Shown here: positions 8,512 to 17,381 of the stretch, one piece after another
How positions within the stretch are numbered: the stretch's first letter is position 1
Layout: every line of letters begins with the position of its first letter
NCBI GenBank assembly: GCA_019119615.1
Contig: DWWQ01000040.1
Span: forward strand, 1-64,000
Direction: 5' to 3'
DNA: 64,000 bases
DNA from: Candidatus Alistipes stercoravium
Lineage (GTDB): Bacteria; Bacteroidota; Bacteroidia; Bacteroidales; Rikenellaceae
Translations under genes and position numbers: made by a program
Notes under the pieces: generated by a model
Database searches by the model: none
What the model was told of the DNA's origin: nothing
The model's input: the letters and a program-made list of their open reading frames with translations, nothing else

Positions 8512-9957
8512 ATGCGGATAGACGTAGTTTTGCGATATGTCGGAATCGTGATGCTTTTCATCGCGGCCTTCATGCTTGTGTCGGCGGGGATCTCCTGCGT
8601 CAGCGGCATGGATTCGGCATTCTATCCCCTGCTTCTTTCGGCCCTGCTGACCGCCTTGCTGGGTGCTTTCCCGCTGATCTTTGTCGGCAAGCGCGACCAG
8701 ATTTCAAACAAGGAAGGATTCTGTATCGTCGTAGGTTCGTGGCTCGTGGCCTGTGTCGTCAGCATGTTCCCCTATCTGATCTGGGGCGGGGAGTTCAGTC
8801 TCGTGAATGCCTGGTTCGAGAGTGTCTCGGGCTTCACGACCACCGGAGCCTCGATTCTCACCGATGTGGAGATTCTGCCCCGCGGCCTGCAGTTCTGGCG
8901 TTTCTCGACAACCTGGATCGGCGGTATGGGCGTGGTGATGTTTGCCCTGGTGGTGCTCCCGACGATGGGTCGCAGCAAGATGACTCTTTCAAACATGGAG
9001 CTCTCGTCGCTGGCCCGCGACAACTACCGCTACCGCACGCAGATGATCGTGCACGTGCTGCTTGTGGTCTATGTCGGTCTGACGGCCCTCTCGACCGTGA
9101 TGCTCAAGCTTTCGGGCATGAACTGGTTCGATTCGCTGTGCCATGCCATGTCGGCCTGTGCGACAAGCGGTTTTTCGACCAAAAATGCCAGTGTGGCCTA
9201 TTTCAACAGTCCGCTGATCGAAACCGTGCTGATCGTAACGATGGGGATTGCCGGAATGCACTTCGGACTGATCTATGCGACGGTAACGGGCAAGCGCAAC
9301 AATGTTTTCCGCTCGGAGGTTACCCGCTGGTATGTGGGAATCCTGCTGGGATGCAGTGCCCTGATCGCTATCAGTCTCTATGCCGCCGAGATCTACCCTA
9401 CGCTCACCTCGTCGTTCCGCCACGCGGCCTTCCAGTTCTTTACGCTGATGACCACCACGGGCTTCGCATCGGCCGATTCGAGCGTCTGGCCGCCGTTTGC
9501 CATCGTGCTGCTCATGTTCGGCTCGATCGTCTGCGCCTGTGCCGGATCGACGACCGGCGGTATGAAGGTCAACCGGCTGGTACTGGCCGGCAAGATGATC
9601 CGCACGCAGCTGCAGCGACAGCAGCATCCCAATGCGGTGCTCCGCGTCAAACTGGACGGGATCCTTCAGGAGGACGGCGTGATCCACGGCGTGATGATCT
9701 TCATCGTAACCTATATGCTGGCCATCCTGGCCGGTACGGTCTTCGCAACGATGTGCGGTGTGGATCTGATGACCTCCTTCTCGGGAACGATTGCCTGCCT
9801 GGGCAATGTCGGACCGGGTTTCGGCGAGGTCTATTCGATGGGCAACTACGCCGCGATTCCTTCGGCCGTGAAGTTTTTCTTTAGCTTTCTGATGCTGTTG
9901 GGCCGTCTGGAGATTTTCGGCCTGATACAACTCTTTTTCATGAAATGGTGGAGATGA
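8512..9957 (+). CDS. trkH: TrkH/KtrB-family potassium uptake membrane subunit
   Basis: 481 residues with the four-fold MPM architecture of the superfamily. The four pore loops are visible in order: SVSGFTTTGAS, SACATSGFSTKN, TTTGFASADSS and LGNVGPGFGEV, giving the Gly-rich K+ selectivity filter. The protein imports K+ across the inner membrane, normally gated by a cytoplasmic TrkA/KtrA NAD/ATP-binding subunit, which is not in the window. It lies between the HAMP-like protein and the SPOR-repeat protein; the downstream ATG overlaps its stop (ATGA). Confidence 0.93.
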   Translation: MRIDVVLRYVGIVMLFIAAFMLVSAGISCVSGMDSAFYPLLLSALLTALLGAFPLIFVGKRDQISNKEGFCIVVGSWLVACVVSMFPYLIWGGEFSLVNAWFESVSGFTTTGASILTDVEILPRGLQFWRFSTTWIGGMGVVMFALVVLPTMGRSKMTLSNMELSSLARDNYRYRTQMIVHVLLVVYVGLTALSTVMLKLSGMNWFDSLCHAMSACATSGFSTKNASVAYFNSPLIETVLIVTMGIAGMHFGLIYATVTGKRNNVFRSEVTRWYVGILLGCSALIAISLYAAEIYPTLTSSFRHAAFQFFTLMTTTGFASADSSVWPPFAIVLLMFGSIVCACAGSTTGGMKVNRLVLAGKMIRTQLQRQQHPNAVLRVKLDGILQEDGVIHGVMIFIVTYMLAILAGTVFATMCGVDLMTSFSGTIACLGNVGPGFGEVYSMGNYAAIPSAVKFFFSFLMLLGRLEIFGLIQLFFMKWWR

Positions 9958-11495
9958 TGAAGATGAATATTCGCAGATTGGGCCTGGCGCTGGCCGCCCT
10001 GCTGCTGGCCGCGCCCCTTGCTGCCCAGCAGTTCGACGTAAAGGCGCGTATCGCCGGTCTGGAGAAGAACGAGACCTATATGTCGCTGTTGCGTGAGGAT
10101 GCCCTGCTGCAGTCGCGCGAGGATTCGATCGTGCGGGTGGTGGAGCGGTTGCGCGTGCAGCTGCGCGAAGATCCCGACGGGCGGCAGATGTACTCTCAGG
10201 AGATCCTTGCCCTCGAAAACCGGATTTTCGAGATCCGCAACGCCAAGGGACAGCTCATCGACCGCATCAACACCATCGAACAGGAGTGGGTGCTGGCCAA
10301 TCTCGACAGCGGAGCCGCAAGCACCTCCCTGCACGGAGCCCTTCCCGAGATTCCCGACTCGCTGAAGGTCCGCAATCTGGTCTACAACCCCTGGTTCGCC
10401 GAACAGCTCCCTGTCGCGGACTATGCCGCCCTGCGGCGTTCCCAGGAACTTGAGATGCCGGCCGTGGACTTCGTGAACCGCTATTTCGCCAACTACGAAA
10501 CCCTGAAACAGCTGGCCGAGATGTATGCCACGGTGCAGACCGAAGCCGAAGCCGGGGAGCTCTACGATCGTTACAAGACCTTGCAGGGGCTGAACCGCGT
10601 CCTGGCCGATTCGCTGGCGGGGACGTGGAACTATATCTTCGACAACAAGAACTACGCATACGGCTACCTGCTCGACAAGCTGGGCCAGGAGTCGGTGCTC
10701 TCCCGCGGAGAGGAGGCTCTCTCGAAGGCGCAGCAGCAGCTGGCCGCCCTGCGCGGGGAGACGGCGTCGGATGCCGTGGCGGATTATTTCCTGCGCAAAC
10801 GCGTGCTGGTGGACTGCGAGCAGGCCGTGGCCGAGGTGCTTTCGCTCGACGCGGCCGCCGATTCGCTGCGGGGTGTCTCCGAACAGCTGGCGGCGATGGA
10901 TTTCCGCCTTCCGAGGATCGAGGTCGCCGAGCGCTATTTCCTGCAGTATGACAGCGTGATTTTCACCAAAACGCCGAAATACAGCTATCAGAATCCGATT
11001 CCCGAGTGCAGGGTCTACGAGCATGGTACGATCTACCGGATCCTGTTGGGGACGTTCAATACCAAGCGGGCCGTCTCGACCTTCCGGGGCGCCTATCCGC
11101 TCTCCTATCTGGTGAACGACGAGGGAAAGTGGTGCTACTATACGGGCGGTTTCGCCACGCGCGAAGAGGCCGATTCGGTGCAGGTCGTGCTGAAGAAGCA
11201 CGGATTCCTGCGCCCCGAGGTGGTCGTCTGGAACGACGGTGTCTACCGCAATCTGGCCCGGGAGGATGAAACACCGGTGGCTTATCGGGTTGAGATCTCG
11301 GGTACGGACGATCTGCCGGAGGCCGTGCGTCAGGTCATTGCGGAGCAGGCCGACGGCCGCGAGCTTTCGCGTGTCGGGCAGCAGCTCTTCATCATCGGGG
11401 CGTTCGATGACCGCGCCGTGGCTGAAAGCCTCGTTGCGGCTATCAGCCAGGCCGATCCTTCGTTGGAAATAAAAGTGGCGGAAACGTCCGAATAA
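9954..11495 (+). CDS. Periplasmic protein with coiled region and two SPOR-like repeats
   Basis: 513 residues. A clear signal peptide (LGLALAALLLAAPLAAQQ) is followed by ~300 mostly helical, charged residues. The C-terminus has two SPOR-like units, one near YRILLGTFNTKRAVSTFRGA with YYTGGFATREEADS and one near YRVEISGTDDLPEAV with LFIIGAFDDRAVAESL. SPOR domains bind denuded peptidoglycan at division sites. The ATG overlaps the trkH stop by 4 bases, so it is translationally coupled. I recognise no named family for the N-terminal part. Confidence 0.75.
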   Translation: MMKMNIRRLGLALAALLLAAPLAAQQFDVKARIAGLEKNETYMSLLREDALLQSREDSIVRVVERLRVQLREDPDGRQMYSQEILALENRIFEIRNAKGQLIDRINTIEQEWVLANLDSGAASTSLHGALPEIPDSLKVRNLVYNPWFAEQLPVADYAALRRSQELEMPAVDFVNRYFANYETLKQLAEMYATVQTEAEAGELYDRYKTLQGLNRVLADSLAGTWNYIFDNKNYAYGYLLDKLGQESVLSRGEEALSKAQQQLAALRGETASDAVADYFLRKRVLVDCEQAVAEVLSLDAAADSLRGVSEQLAAMDFRLPRIEVAERYFLQYDSVIFTKTPKYSYQNPIPECRVYEHGTIYRILLGTFNTKRAVSTFRGAYPLSYLVNDEGKWCYYTGGFATREEADSVQVVLKKHGFLRPEVVVWNDGVYRNLAREDETPVAYRVEISGTDDLPEAVRQVIAEQADGRELSRVGQQLFIIGAFDDRAVAESLVAAISQADPSLEIKVAETSE

Positions 11496-11525
11496 TCGAA
11501 TTTTTTGGCTATCTTTAGCTCCGTT

Positions 11526-11996
11526 ATGGAACTTTTTTACATCGTACTGTTGATTGTGCTCGGGCTGCTCTTTCTGGTGGCCGAGTTGGTTCTTCTGCCC
11601 GGGGTTTCGGTGGGAGCTCTGCTGGCCCTGGTCTGCGACGGCTTTGCCATCTGGCTGGGGTTCCGCGATTTCGGTACGACGGGAGGTGCCGTCGTGATCG
11701 TTGCTGTTCTCGTTCTGTCGCTCGTCGTAACGGTCGTTTCGCTGCGGGCAAAGACCTGGCAGCGCTTTTCGCTGCGGCAGGAGATCCGCTCGTCGAGCAC
11801 CCCGGTCCTGCCGTCCGAGGAACTGCACGCCGGCGACCGCGGCAAGACCCTGTCGCGCCTGTCGCCCATGGGCAAGGTCGAGATCGGCGGCCGCATCTAC
11901 GAGGCCAAGTCGCTCGATGCCTATGTCGATCCGCGGCGCGAGGTCGAGGTCGTGGGCTTCGAGAATTTCAGTGTTATCGTAAAACCCGTAAAATAA
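11526..11996 (+). CDS. NfeD-family membrane protein (short form)
   Basis: 156 residues: two or three N-terminal membrane helices (YIVLLIVLGLLFLVAELVLL and VVIVAVLVLSLVVTVVSL) and a C-terminal OB-fold of NfeD type (SPMGKVEIGGRIYEAKS ending in VVGFENFSVIVKP). Short NfeD proteins pair with flotillin-like proteins, and here floA follows after 20 bases, which strongly supports the call. ATG 11526 matches the family N-terminus. A weak -7-like TATCTTTA at 11510-11517 sits close upstream. Confidence 0.9.
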   Translation: MELFYIVLLIVLGLLFLVAELVLLPGVSVGALLALVCDGFAIWLGFRDFGTTGGAVVIVAVLVLSLVVTVVSLRAKTWQRFSLRQEIRSSSTPVLPSEELHAGDRGKTLSRLSPMGKVEIGGRIYEAKSLDAYVDPRREVEVVGFENFSVIVKPVK

Positions 11997-12016
11997 CCTA
12001 AAACCGCATTTCGAAT

Positions 12017-12988
12017 ATGGATTTTCAGGTAGGATTGATCGCCGTGATCGTTTTCGCATGTATCGTAGCCTTGTGGCTCGTCTTTTACTTCATTCCCGTG
12101 GGCCTGTGGTTCTCGGCGCTCGTTTCGGGCGTACGGATCAGCCTGCTGCAGCTGGTGCTGATGCGCTGGCGCAAGGTGCCGCCCTCGACGATCGTCTCGT
12201 CGATGATCGAGAGCACGAAGGCCGGTCTTGCGCTCAACCCCAACGAGCTGGAGGCGCACTATCTGGCCGGCGGCAACGTTACGAACGTGGTGCATGCGCT
12301 GGTCTCGGCGCAGAAAGCCAATATCATGCTCGATTTCAAGATGGCGACGGCCATCGACCTGGCGGGCCGCGATGTTTTCGAGGCCGTGCAGATGTCGGTG
12401 AATCCGAAGGTCATCAATACGCCGCCCGTGGCCGCCGTGGCCAAGGACGGCATCCAGCTGATCGCCAAGGCCCGCGTTACGGTGCGTGCGAATATCAAGC
12501 AGCTGGTCGGCGGAGCCGGTGAGGAGACCGTTCTGGCGCGTGTCGGCGAGGGTATCGTCTCGTCGATCGGCTCGGCCCTTTCGCACAAGATCGTGCTCGA
12601 GAATCCCGATTCGATCTCCCGCGTGGTGCTTGAGAAGGGCCTCGATGCGGGTACGGCCTTCGAGATCCTCTCGATCGACATCGCCGATATCGACGTAGGC
12701 AAGAATATCGGCGCCCAGTTGCAGATGGATCAGGCCGAGGCCGACAAGAACATCGCGCAGGCGAAGGCCGAGGAGCGGCGTGCAATGGCCGTGGCCCTCG
12801 AGCAGGAGAACAGGGCCAAGGCGCAGGATGCCCGGGCCAAGGTGATCCTTGCCGAGGCCGAGGTGCCGCTGGCCATGGCCGAGGCCTTCCGCAACGGAAA
12901 TCTCGGCATCATGGACTACTACAAGATGAAAAACATCATGGCCGACACATCGATGCGCGAGTCGATCGCCCGGCCCGAGAAAAAATAA
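12017..12988 (+). CDS. floA: Flotillin-like protein FloA
   Basis: 323 residues, typical of bacterial FloA (YqfA). The N-terminal hairpin membrane anchor ([20 protein letters not shown]) is followed by the characteristic [13 protein letters not shown] and an SPFH-type domain ([20 protein letters not shown]). The C-terminus is an Ala/Glu-rich coil ([18 protein letters not shown]). FloA assembles membrane microdomains together with NfeD, encoded just upstream. A strong terminator follows 12 bases after the stop. Confidence 0.95.
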   Translation: MDFQVGLIAVIVFACIVALWLVFYFIPVGLWFSALVSGVRISLLQLVLMRWRKVPPSTIVSSMIESTKAGLALNPNELEAHYLAGGNVTNVVHALVSAQKANIMLDFKMATAIDLAGRDVFEAVQMSVNPKVINTPPVAAVAKDGIQLIAKARVTVRANIKQLVGGAGEETVLARVGEGIVSSIGSALSHKIVLENPDSISRVVLEKGLDAGTAFEILSIDIADIDVGKNIGAQLQMDQAEADKNIAQAKAEERRAMAVALEQENRAKAQDARAKVILAEAEVPLAMAEAFRNGNLGIMDYYKMKNIMADTSMRESIARPEKK

Positions 12989-13000
12989 ACGCCGCAAGGG

Positions 13001-13032
13001 AGGGTGTACCGCAAAGTACACCCTGCTTTTTT
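13001..13032 (+). terminator. Intrinsic terminator after floA
   Basis: A 9-bp perfect stem (AGGGTGTAC with GTACACCCT), a 6-base loop, then GCTTTTTT. Confidence 0.88.
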
Positions 13033-13081
13033 GCCTTGTATTTTTCTACCGAAAAACAGTTTGGTTTATTTATAGAGAATC

Positions 13082-13894
13082 ATGAGAAAAATCCTTTTCA
13101 TCGTTTTGTTTCTGACCGTGTCGGCCACGCTGCGCGCCGCCGACATCGACACGCTCAAGGTCTTCAGTGTCAAGATGCAGCGTGAAATACCCACCGTGGT
13201 GGTAACGCCCGAGCGTGCGGAGGGCGACCGTTTTCCGGTGGTCTATCTGCTCCACGGCTATGGCGGCGACGAGCTGGCCTGGCAGCGGATCCGCGACTTG
13301 CGGCCCCTGGCCGAGCAGTTCCGTGTGATCTTCGTCTGCCCCGACGGCGAGAACAGCTGGTACTGGGACAGTCCGCTCGATCCCACGTCGCAGTTTGAGA
13401 CCTTCATCTCGCGCGAACTTCCCGCCTGGGTCGATGCCCGCTACCCGACCATTCCTGCCCGCGAGGCGCGTGCCATTGCCGGTTTGAGCATGGGCGGCCA
13501 CGGTGCCCTGTGGACGGCCCTTCGGCATAAGGATCTTTTCGGAGCCGTCGCTTCGGTCTCGGGAGGCGTGGATATCCGCCCCTTCCCCGATTCGTGGGAG
13601 ATGAAGAAACAGCTCGGCGAGGAGGCCGGCAACCAGGAGCGCTGGAACCGCCATACGGTCATCAACCAGGTCGATTCGCTCAAGGACGGCGAGCTGGCCA
13701 TCTTCGTGGATTGCGGCTATCAGGATTTCTTCTATGATGTGAATATGGCGCTGCACGAGAAGCTGCTCAAGCAGGGTGTAGGCCACGATTTCCTGACACG
13801 TCCCGGGGCCCATACGGGAGAGTATTGGGCTGCGTCGCTGCCGCATCAGCTGCTCTTCTTCCGCGCCTATTTTGACGGTGCGGCATCGAAATGA
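13082..13894 (+). CDS. Secreted alpha/beta-hydrolase esterase (esterase D / feruloyl-esterase-like)
   Basis: 270 residues with an N-terminal signal peptide (KILFIVLFLTVSATLRA). The alpha/beta-hydrolase core shows PVVYLLHGYGGDE (oxyanion strand), the nucleophile elbow AGLSMGGHGAL and a late His in RPGAHTGEYW. This order fits the tributyrin/feruloyl esterase family seen in gut Bacteroidota. The natural substrate is not evident; acetylated or feruloylated glycans are possible. It is a single-gene unit between two terminators. Confidence 0.88.
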   Translation: MRKILFIVLFLTVSATLRAADIDTLKVFSVKMQREIPTVVVTPERAEGDRFPVVYLLHGYGGDELAWQRIRDLRPLAEQFRVIFVCPDGENSWYWDSPLDPTSQFETFISRELPAWVDARYPTIPAREARAIAGLSMGGHGALWTALRHKDLFGAVASVSGGVDIRPFPDSWEMKKQLGEEAGNQERWNRHTVINQVDSLKDGELAIFVDCGYQDFFYDVNMALHEKLLKQGVGHDFLTRPGAHTGEYWAASLPHQLLFFRAYFDGAASK

Positions 13895-13919
13895 CGCACC
13901 TCCTGTACGAGGATTGCTC

Positions 13920-13953
13920 GCGGGAGCCTCTGAACGGGGCTCCCGCTTTGTTT
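13920..13953 (+). terminator. Intrinsic terminator after the esterase
   Basis: Stem GCGGGAGCC with GGCTCCCGC, a 9-base loop, then TTTGTTTG. Apart from this and the promoter at 14131, the 268-base gap to the next gene shows nothing I recognise. Confidence 0.75.
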
Positions 13954-14130
13954 GTCGAAGGAAGAGTCCGCCCGGCGTGCGGCTCCGACACTCCGGAAAG
14001 GTGGATTTTTGCCCGTTTCGGCCCGGCGCCACATACTATCTGTCGCGGGAATCCGTTAAGATAAACGTGCGGCGGCCCTTTGCCGCGGAAATATTTGAAG
14101 GGCGATAATAGGAATTGTTCCGCTTTTTGG

Positions 14131-14138
14131 TATCTTTG
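14131..14138 (+). promoter_or_regulatory. -7 box of the FISUMP lipoprotein gene
   Basis: TATCTTTG, a perfect TAnnTTTG match 24 bases before the ATG. Confidence 0.7.
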
Positions 14139-14162
14139 CAGAGATTTTTGAAATTGAATGGT

Positions 14163-15605
14163 ATGAAAAGATTTACAGCATTTGCCCTCCTCGTGCTGAC
14201 CGTGGCGCTTGCCGCCGTGTCGTGCAAAAAGGATGAGGAGACGGGCAAACTGTCGTTCGACGTGCCTGCGGTGTATATGCAGCCGGGGCAGACCGTGCAG
14301 GTCGGCTTCTCGGCGACCGACATCAAGAGCTATTCGATCACGGCCCGGCCGACGGGATGGGATACGGAGAATTTCACCGTGGACGGCGAAGCGCATCGGG
14401 TTACGATCGTGGCTCCCACGGAGTTCGAGGATACGGAAAATTCCGATTCGGATGCCGTACGTTCCGGATCGCTGACCCTCTCGGGAACCTCCTACAGTGG
14501 CAAGAGCATCGCGGTAACGCTCTTCATCAGCGTTTCGGAGTCTGTGGATATGAGCGATGCCCCGGCGAACTGCTATATGGTGCACGGCAAGGAGACGAAC
14601 TATCTGTTCGATGCCCTGCACAAGGGCGACGGCCGGAGTGCGCTCCAGACCGCCTCGGTCGATATCGTCTGGCAGTCGAAGACGAACCTGATCCAGTATC
14701 TTTCGCTCGAGAACGGCAAGGTCTCCTTCTATGTGGGAGCCGATGACAACGACGATACGGTTATCAAGAAGGGCAATGCCCTGATCGGAGCCTATGATAC
14801 CGACGGCACGCTGATCTGGAGCTGGCATGTCTGGGCTACGGACTACGACCCCGAGGCTTCGGGAGCTACGGTCGATTTCAACGGCTATACGATGATGGAC
14901 CGCAACCTCGGCGCTCTGGCCAACAGCAATGCCTCGACCGACGAGATACTCGCCTCCTACGGGCTTTACTACCAGTGGGGACGCAAGGACCCCTTCATTG
15001 GTCCGAGCACCTACCAGGCTTCCAACGGCTCTTCTGCCTCGATGTACAATGCCAAGAGCGGCACGGTGAAACTCGAGATCGTGGAGTCGAGCGCCGAGAC
15101 CGGCACGACGGCGTATGCCGCGCAGCATCCGCTGGCCTATATTACAGGAGTCGAGGAGTCGGGTTACGATTGGATGTGGAATTCCGACAATACGCTCTGG
15201 GGCGCCGCCAAGACGGTAAATGATCCCTGCCCCTACGGTTGGAAGGTGGCTCCGGCAAAGGCATTCGGCGGTCTGACGATCGTCGGCAGCCCCGTAGCGG
15301 AGGATTACGACAAATACGGATGGATCCTTTCGTCGGGAGCCGCGGAGTCGTTCTTCATCGGTGCCGGACGCCGTCGTTACGACAATGCCACGATCTATAA
15401 CATTTATATGCCCGCAACGCGTAATGTGGCGATTGAAGCACAGCCTTGGGTAGGCCTCTACTGGAGCTCCGATGCCGGTGCTTCGGCCAGTTCCCCGGCT
15501 TTGTATTTCTGGTTCGAGAAGGCGACGACGGGAAGCGGCATCGAGTACGATGTCCCCTATACCCGGGCCAACGGCATGCAGGTGCGTTGCGTGCGCGACG
15601 AATGA
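14163..15605 (+). CDS. Lipoprotein with C-terminal FISUMP (major paralogous) domain
   Basis: 480 residues. The lipoprotein signal is MKRFTAFALL to AAVSCKK, with Cys at the lipobox. About 220 residues of beta-rich N-terminal region follow. The C-terminal half has the FISUMP pattern of Bacteroidota/Fibrobacter surface proteins: GYTMMDRNLGAL, YYQWGRKDPF, DPCPYGWKVA, YWSSDA and the terminal MQVRCVRDE. Such proteins are exported and surface-attached, and their function is unknown. It ends at a very strong terminator and precedes a second FISUMP protein. Confidence 0.85.
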   Translation: MKRFTAFALLVLTVALAAVSCKKDEETGKLSFDVPAVYMQPGQTVQVGFSATDIKSYSITARPTGWDTENFTVDGEAHRVTIVAPTEFEDTENSDSDAVRSGSLTLSGTSYSGKSIAVTLFISVSESVDMSDAPANCYMVHGKETNYLFDALHKGDGRSALQTASVDIVWQSKTNLIQYLSLENGKVSFYVGADDNDDTVIKKGNALIGAYDTDGTLIWSWHVWATDYDPEASGATVDFNGYTMMDRNLGALANSNASTDEILASYGLYYQWGRKDPFIGPSTYQASNGSSASMYNAKSGTVKLEIVESSAETGTTAYAAQHPLAYITGVEESGYDWMWNSDNTLWGAAKTVNDPCPYGWKVAPAKAFGGLTIVGSPVAEDYDKYGWILSSGAAESFFIGAGRRRYDNATIYNIYMPATRNVAIEAQPWVGLYWSSDAGASASSPALYFWFEKATTGSGIEYDVPYTRANGMQVRCVRDE

Positions 15606-15635
15606 TGAATAATCTTTAAAACCGAACAGTTTATG

Positions 15636-15677
15636 CAGCGGCGGACCGGTTTTCCGGTCCGCCGCTGTTTCGTTTTA
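15636..15677 (+). terminator. Intrinsic terminator with a 14-bp perfect stem
   Basis: CAGCGGCGGACCGG pairs perfectly with CCGGTCCGCCGCTG around a TTTT loop and is followed by a T-rich tract. Confidence 0.9.
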
Positions 15678-15775
15678 TAATTTCACGAATCGCATAGAGT
15701 TTCCGACATGCGATTTTCGAATGCTTTGTGCCTGAAAAAAACGGGTTCGGATGTTTAACCTGCATTTAAATATTA

Positions 15776-15783
15776 TAACTTTG
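15776..15783 (+). promoter_or_regulatory. -7 box of the fimbrillin/FISUMP gene
   Basis: TAACTTTG, a perfect TAnnTTTG match about 34 bases before the ATG. Confidence 0.65.
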
Positions 15784-15817
15784 TGGCCTTCTGGAGAACC
15801 AATTAAAACCAAATATT

Positions 15818-17302
15818 ATGAGATTAGGATTGTATGCGTTATTGATGACCGGCATTTTGTCTACGGCCGGCTGTTCCCGTGAGCAGGATTCGCATCCGGA
15901 AGTTCGGATTTATCCGGTGCTTTCGCGTGTTACGGGTCTTCATTTCGACAAGGGCGATCGGATCGGACTGACCATTTCGCGGGCATCGGGAGATTATGTG
16001 GCGAACCATCCGATGGATTATGACGGTTCCGTATTCAAGGCTGCGGAAGGGCTCCTGTGGTATGAGAATGTCCGGGATTCATCCACATTGACGGCCTATT
16101 ATCCCTATTCCGAGAATGGCTCCCCGACTGCATTCCGTGTTGCGGTCGAACAACGGCTCGGATGTGCTTCGTCCGATCTGTTGGGTGCGGTTCAGCGGAA
16201 TGTGGTTCCCGGCAGTGCACCCATCGGCATGACTTTCTACCATTTGATGACGCAACTTTCGATCAAGATCACCAACCAGACCGGATCGCCCGTGGTGGAG
16301 GTTTCGATTGGTGGTACGGCCATCGATGCCGTCGTAGACCTTTCGGTTCCCGAGGCCGTTGTACGTCCGGGTGCAGGTACCGCCAGGATCAAGGCTTTCG
16401 AGGATACTCCCGATTCGATATATCGGGCGATTTTGGTCCCGCAGCAGGCGACTCTGGAAGTTACCGTCTCGTTCGGGAATGGTGAAACACGCACAAAGAC
16501 GATCGAGAATGCGTTGCTCGAAAGCGGCAAGAGTTATAATCTTCCTGTAATTGTTTCCGATGACAGCGATTTGATGATCGAGGTCGGTTTGAGCGGTGAG
16601 ATTGCCGATTGGGTCGATGGCGGAGAATTGACGGACTCCGGAAGTACGGACGTGGAGGATCCCGATGACGGTGAAGATTCCGGCGGCGGTTCGGGCGGTT
16701 CGGGCGAAACGGGCGGCGAGACCGGCGGCGGTTCGGGTACGGAACCCGGCGGCGGTACGGATGTCGATCCCGATGACGACGACGACGATCCGGATGATGT
16801 AACGCAGGGCCTGGATTACGAGGGCGAACACTATCGTACGATAGAGATTGACGGTGTGGTTTGGATGGCCGACAACCTGCGCTACAAGCCTGCCGATGCC
16901 CAAATCGGTTCGGGCTTGTGGTATCCGTACGAGGACGATGCCACGGCGGTCGCCACAAAGGGTTATCTGTATGATTACAAGGTGGCTTCGGGAGGAAGTA
17001 TGTCTACGAATCCGCCCGTGCGCGGTATCTGTCCCGAAGGCTGGCATATTCCCGACCGGTCGGAACTGCAGGCGCTGGCGGAAAGTCCGAACCGTCCCGA
17101 TGATTTCTTCTGTATAGCCGGTTTCTGTACAGTTACCGATTTTGGGGAGAGTCGCTATGGCGATTCCAAAAAGAGTATGTTGATAGGTGTGGCCTCTTCC
17201 TCTACGCATTGCGATGTTCTCTCCTTTACGACAACAACGGAACCGATTCTTACGAGTATGTCCACCCGTTACGGCATGTCGCTCCGTTGTGTGAAGGATT
17301 GA
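15818..17302 (+). CDS. Fimbrillin-like lipoprotein fused to a FISUMP domain by an acidic Gly-rich linker
   Basis: 494 residues. A lipoprotein signal ends LSTAGCSREQ. Residues ~30-265 resemble the FimA/Mfa1-type fimbrillin family of Bacteroidota (FDKGDRIGLTIS, PMDYDGSVFK, TLTAYYPYSENGSP, FYHLMTQLSIKI, SGKSYNLPVIV). A low-complexity Asp/Gly/Glu/Ser linker follows at about 270-330, including a run of Asp. The C-terminal FISUMP domain shows VVWMADNLRY, GICPEGWHIPDRSEL and the end MSLRCVKD. This suggests a surface adhesin or pilus-associated tip. The linker reads in frame throughout, so the fusion looks real. It is a single-gene unit. Confidence 0.82.
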   Translation: MRLGLYALLMTGILSTAGCSREQDSHPEVRIYPVLSRVTGLHFDKGDRIGLTISRASGDYVANHPMDYDGSVFKAAEGLLWYENVRDSSTLTAYYPYSENGSPTAFRVAVEQRLGCASSDLLGAVQRNVVPGSAPIGMTFYHLMTQLSIKITNQTGSPVVEVSIGGTAIDAVVDLSVPEAVVRPGAGTARIKAFEDTPDSIYRAILVPQQATLEVTVSFGNGETRTKTIENALLESGKSYNLPVIVSDDSDLMIEVGLSGEIADWVDGGELTDSGSTDVEDPDDGEDSGGGSGGSGETGGETGGGSGTEPGGGTDVDPDDDDDDPDDVTQGLDYEGEHYRTIEIDGVVWMADNLRYKPADAQIGSGLWYPYEDDATAVATKGYLYDYKVASGGSMSTNPPVRGICPEGWHIPDRSELQALAESPNRPDDFFCIAGFCTVTDFGESRYGDSKKSMLIGVASSSTHCDVLSFTTTTEPILTSMSTRYGMSLRCVKD

Positions 17303-17330
17303 CGTTCGGACGCGGTCTTTGGAAATGAAA

Positions 17331-17362
17331 CGGGGGAGTTCTTCTCGAAAAGAACTCCCCCG
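17331..17362 (-). terminator. Intrinsic terminator for the methionine operon (shared convergent hairpin)
   Basis: A 13-bp perfect stem (CGGGGGAGTTCTT with AAGAACTCCCCCG) and a 6-base loop. Read on the minus strand it is followed by TTTCATTTCC after hom. It may also stop the plus-strand gene. Confidence 0.82.
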
Positions 17363-17381
17363 CTTCCGTATATGGCCGATC

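Noticed and set aside
16680..16800. Repeat-like GGC-rich stretch as a possible mobile or CRISPR repeat
   Set aside because: It is an in-frame Gly/Asp/Glu linker within one protein, not an array of repeats with spacers.
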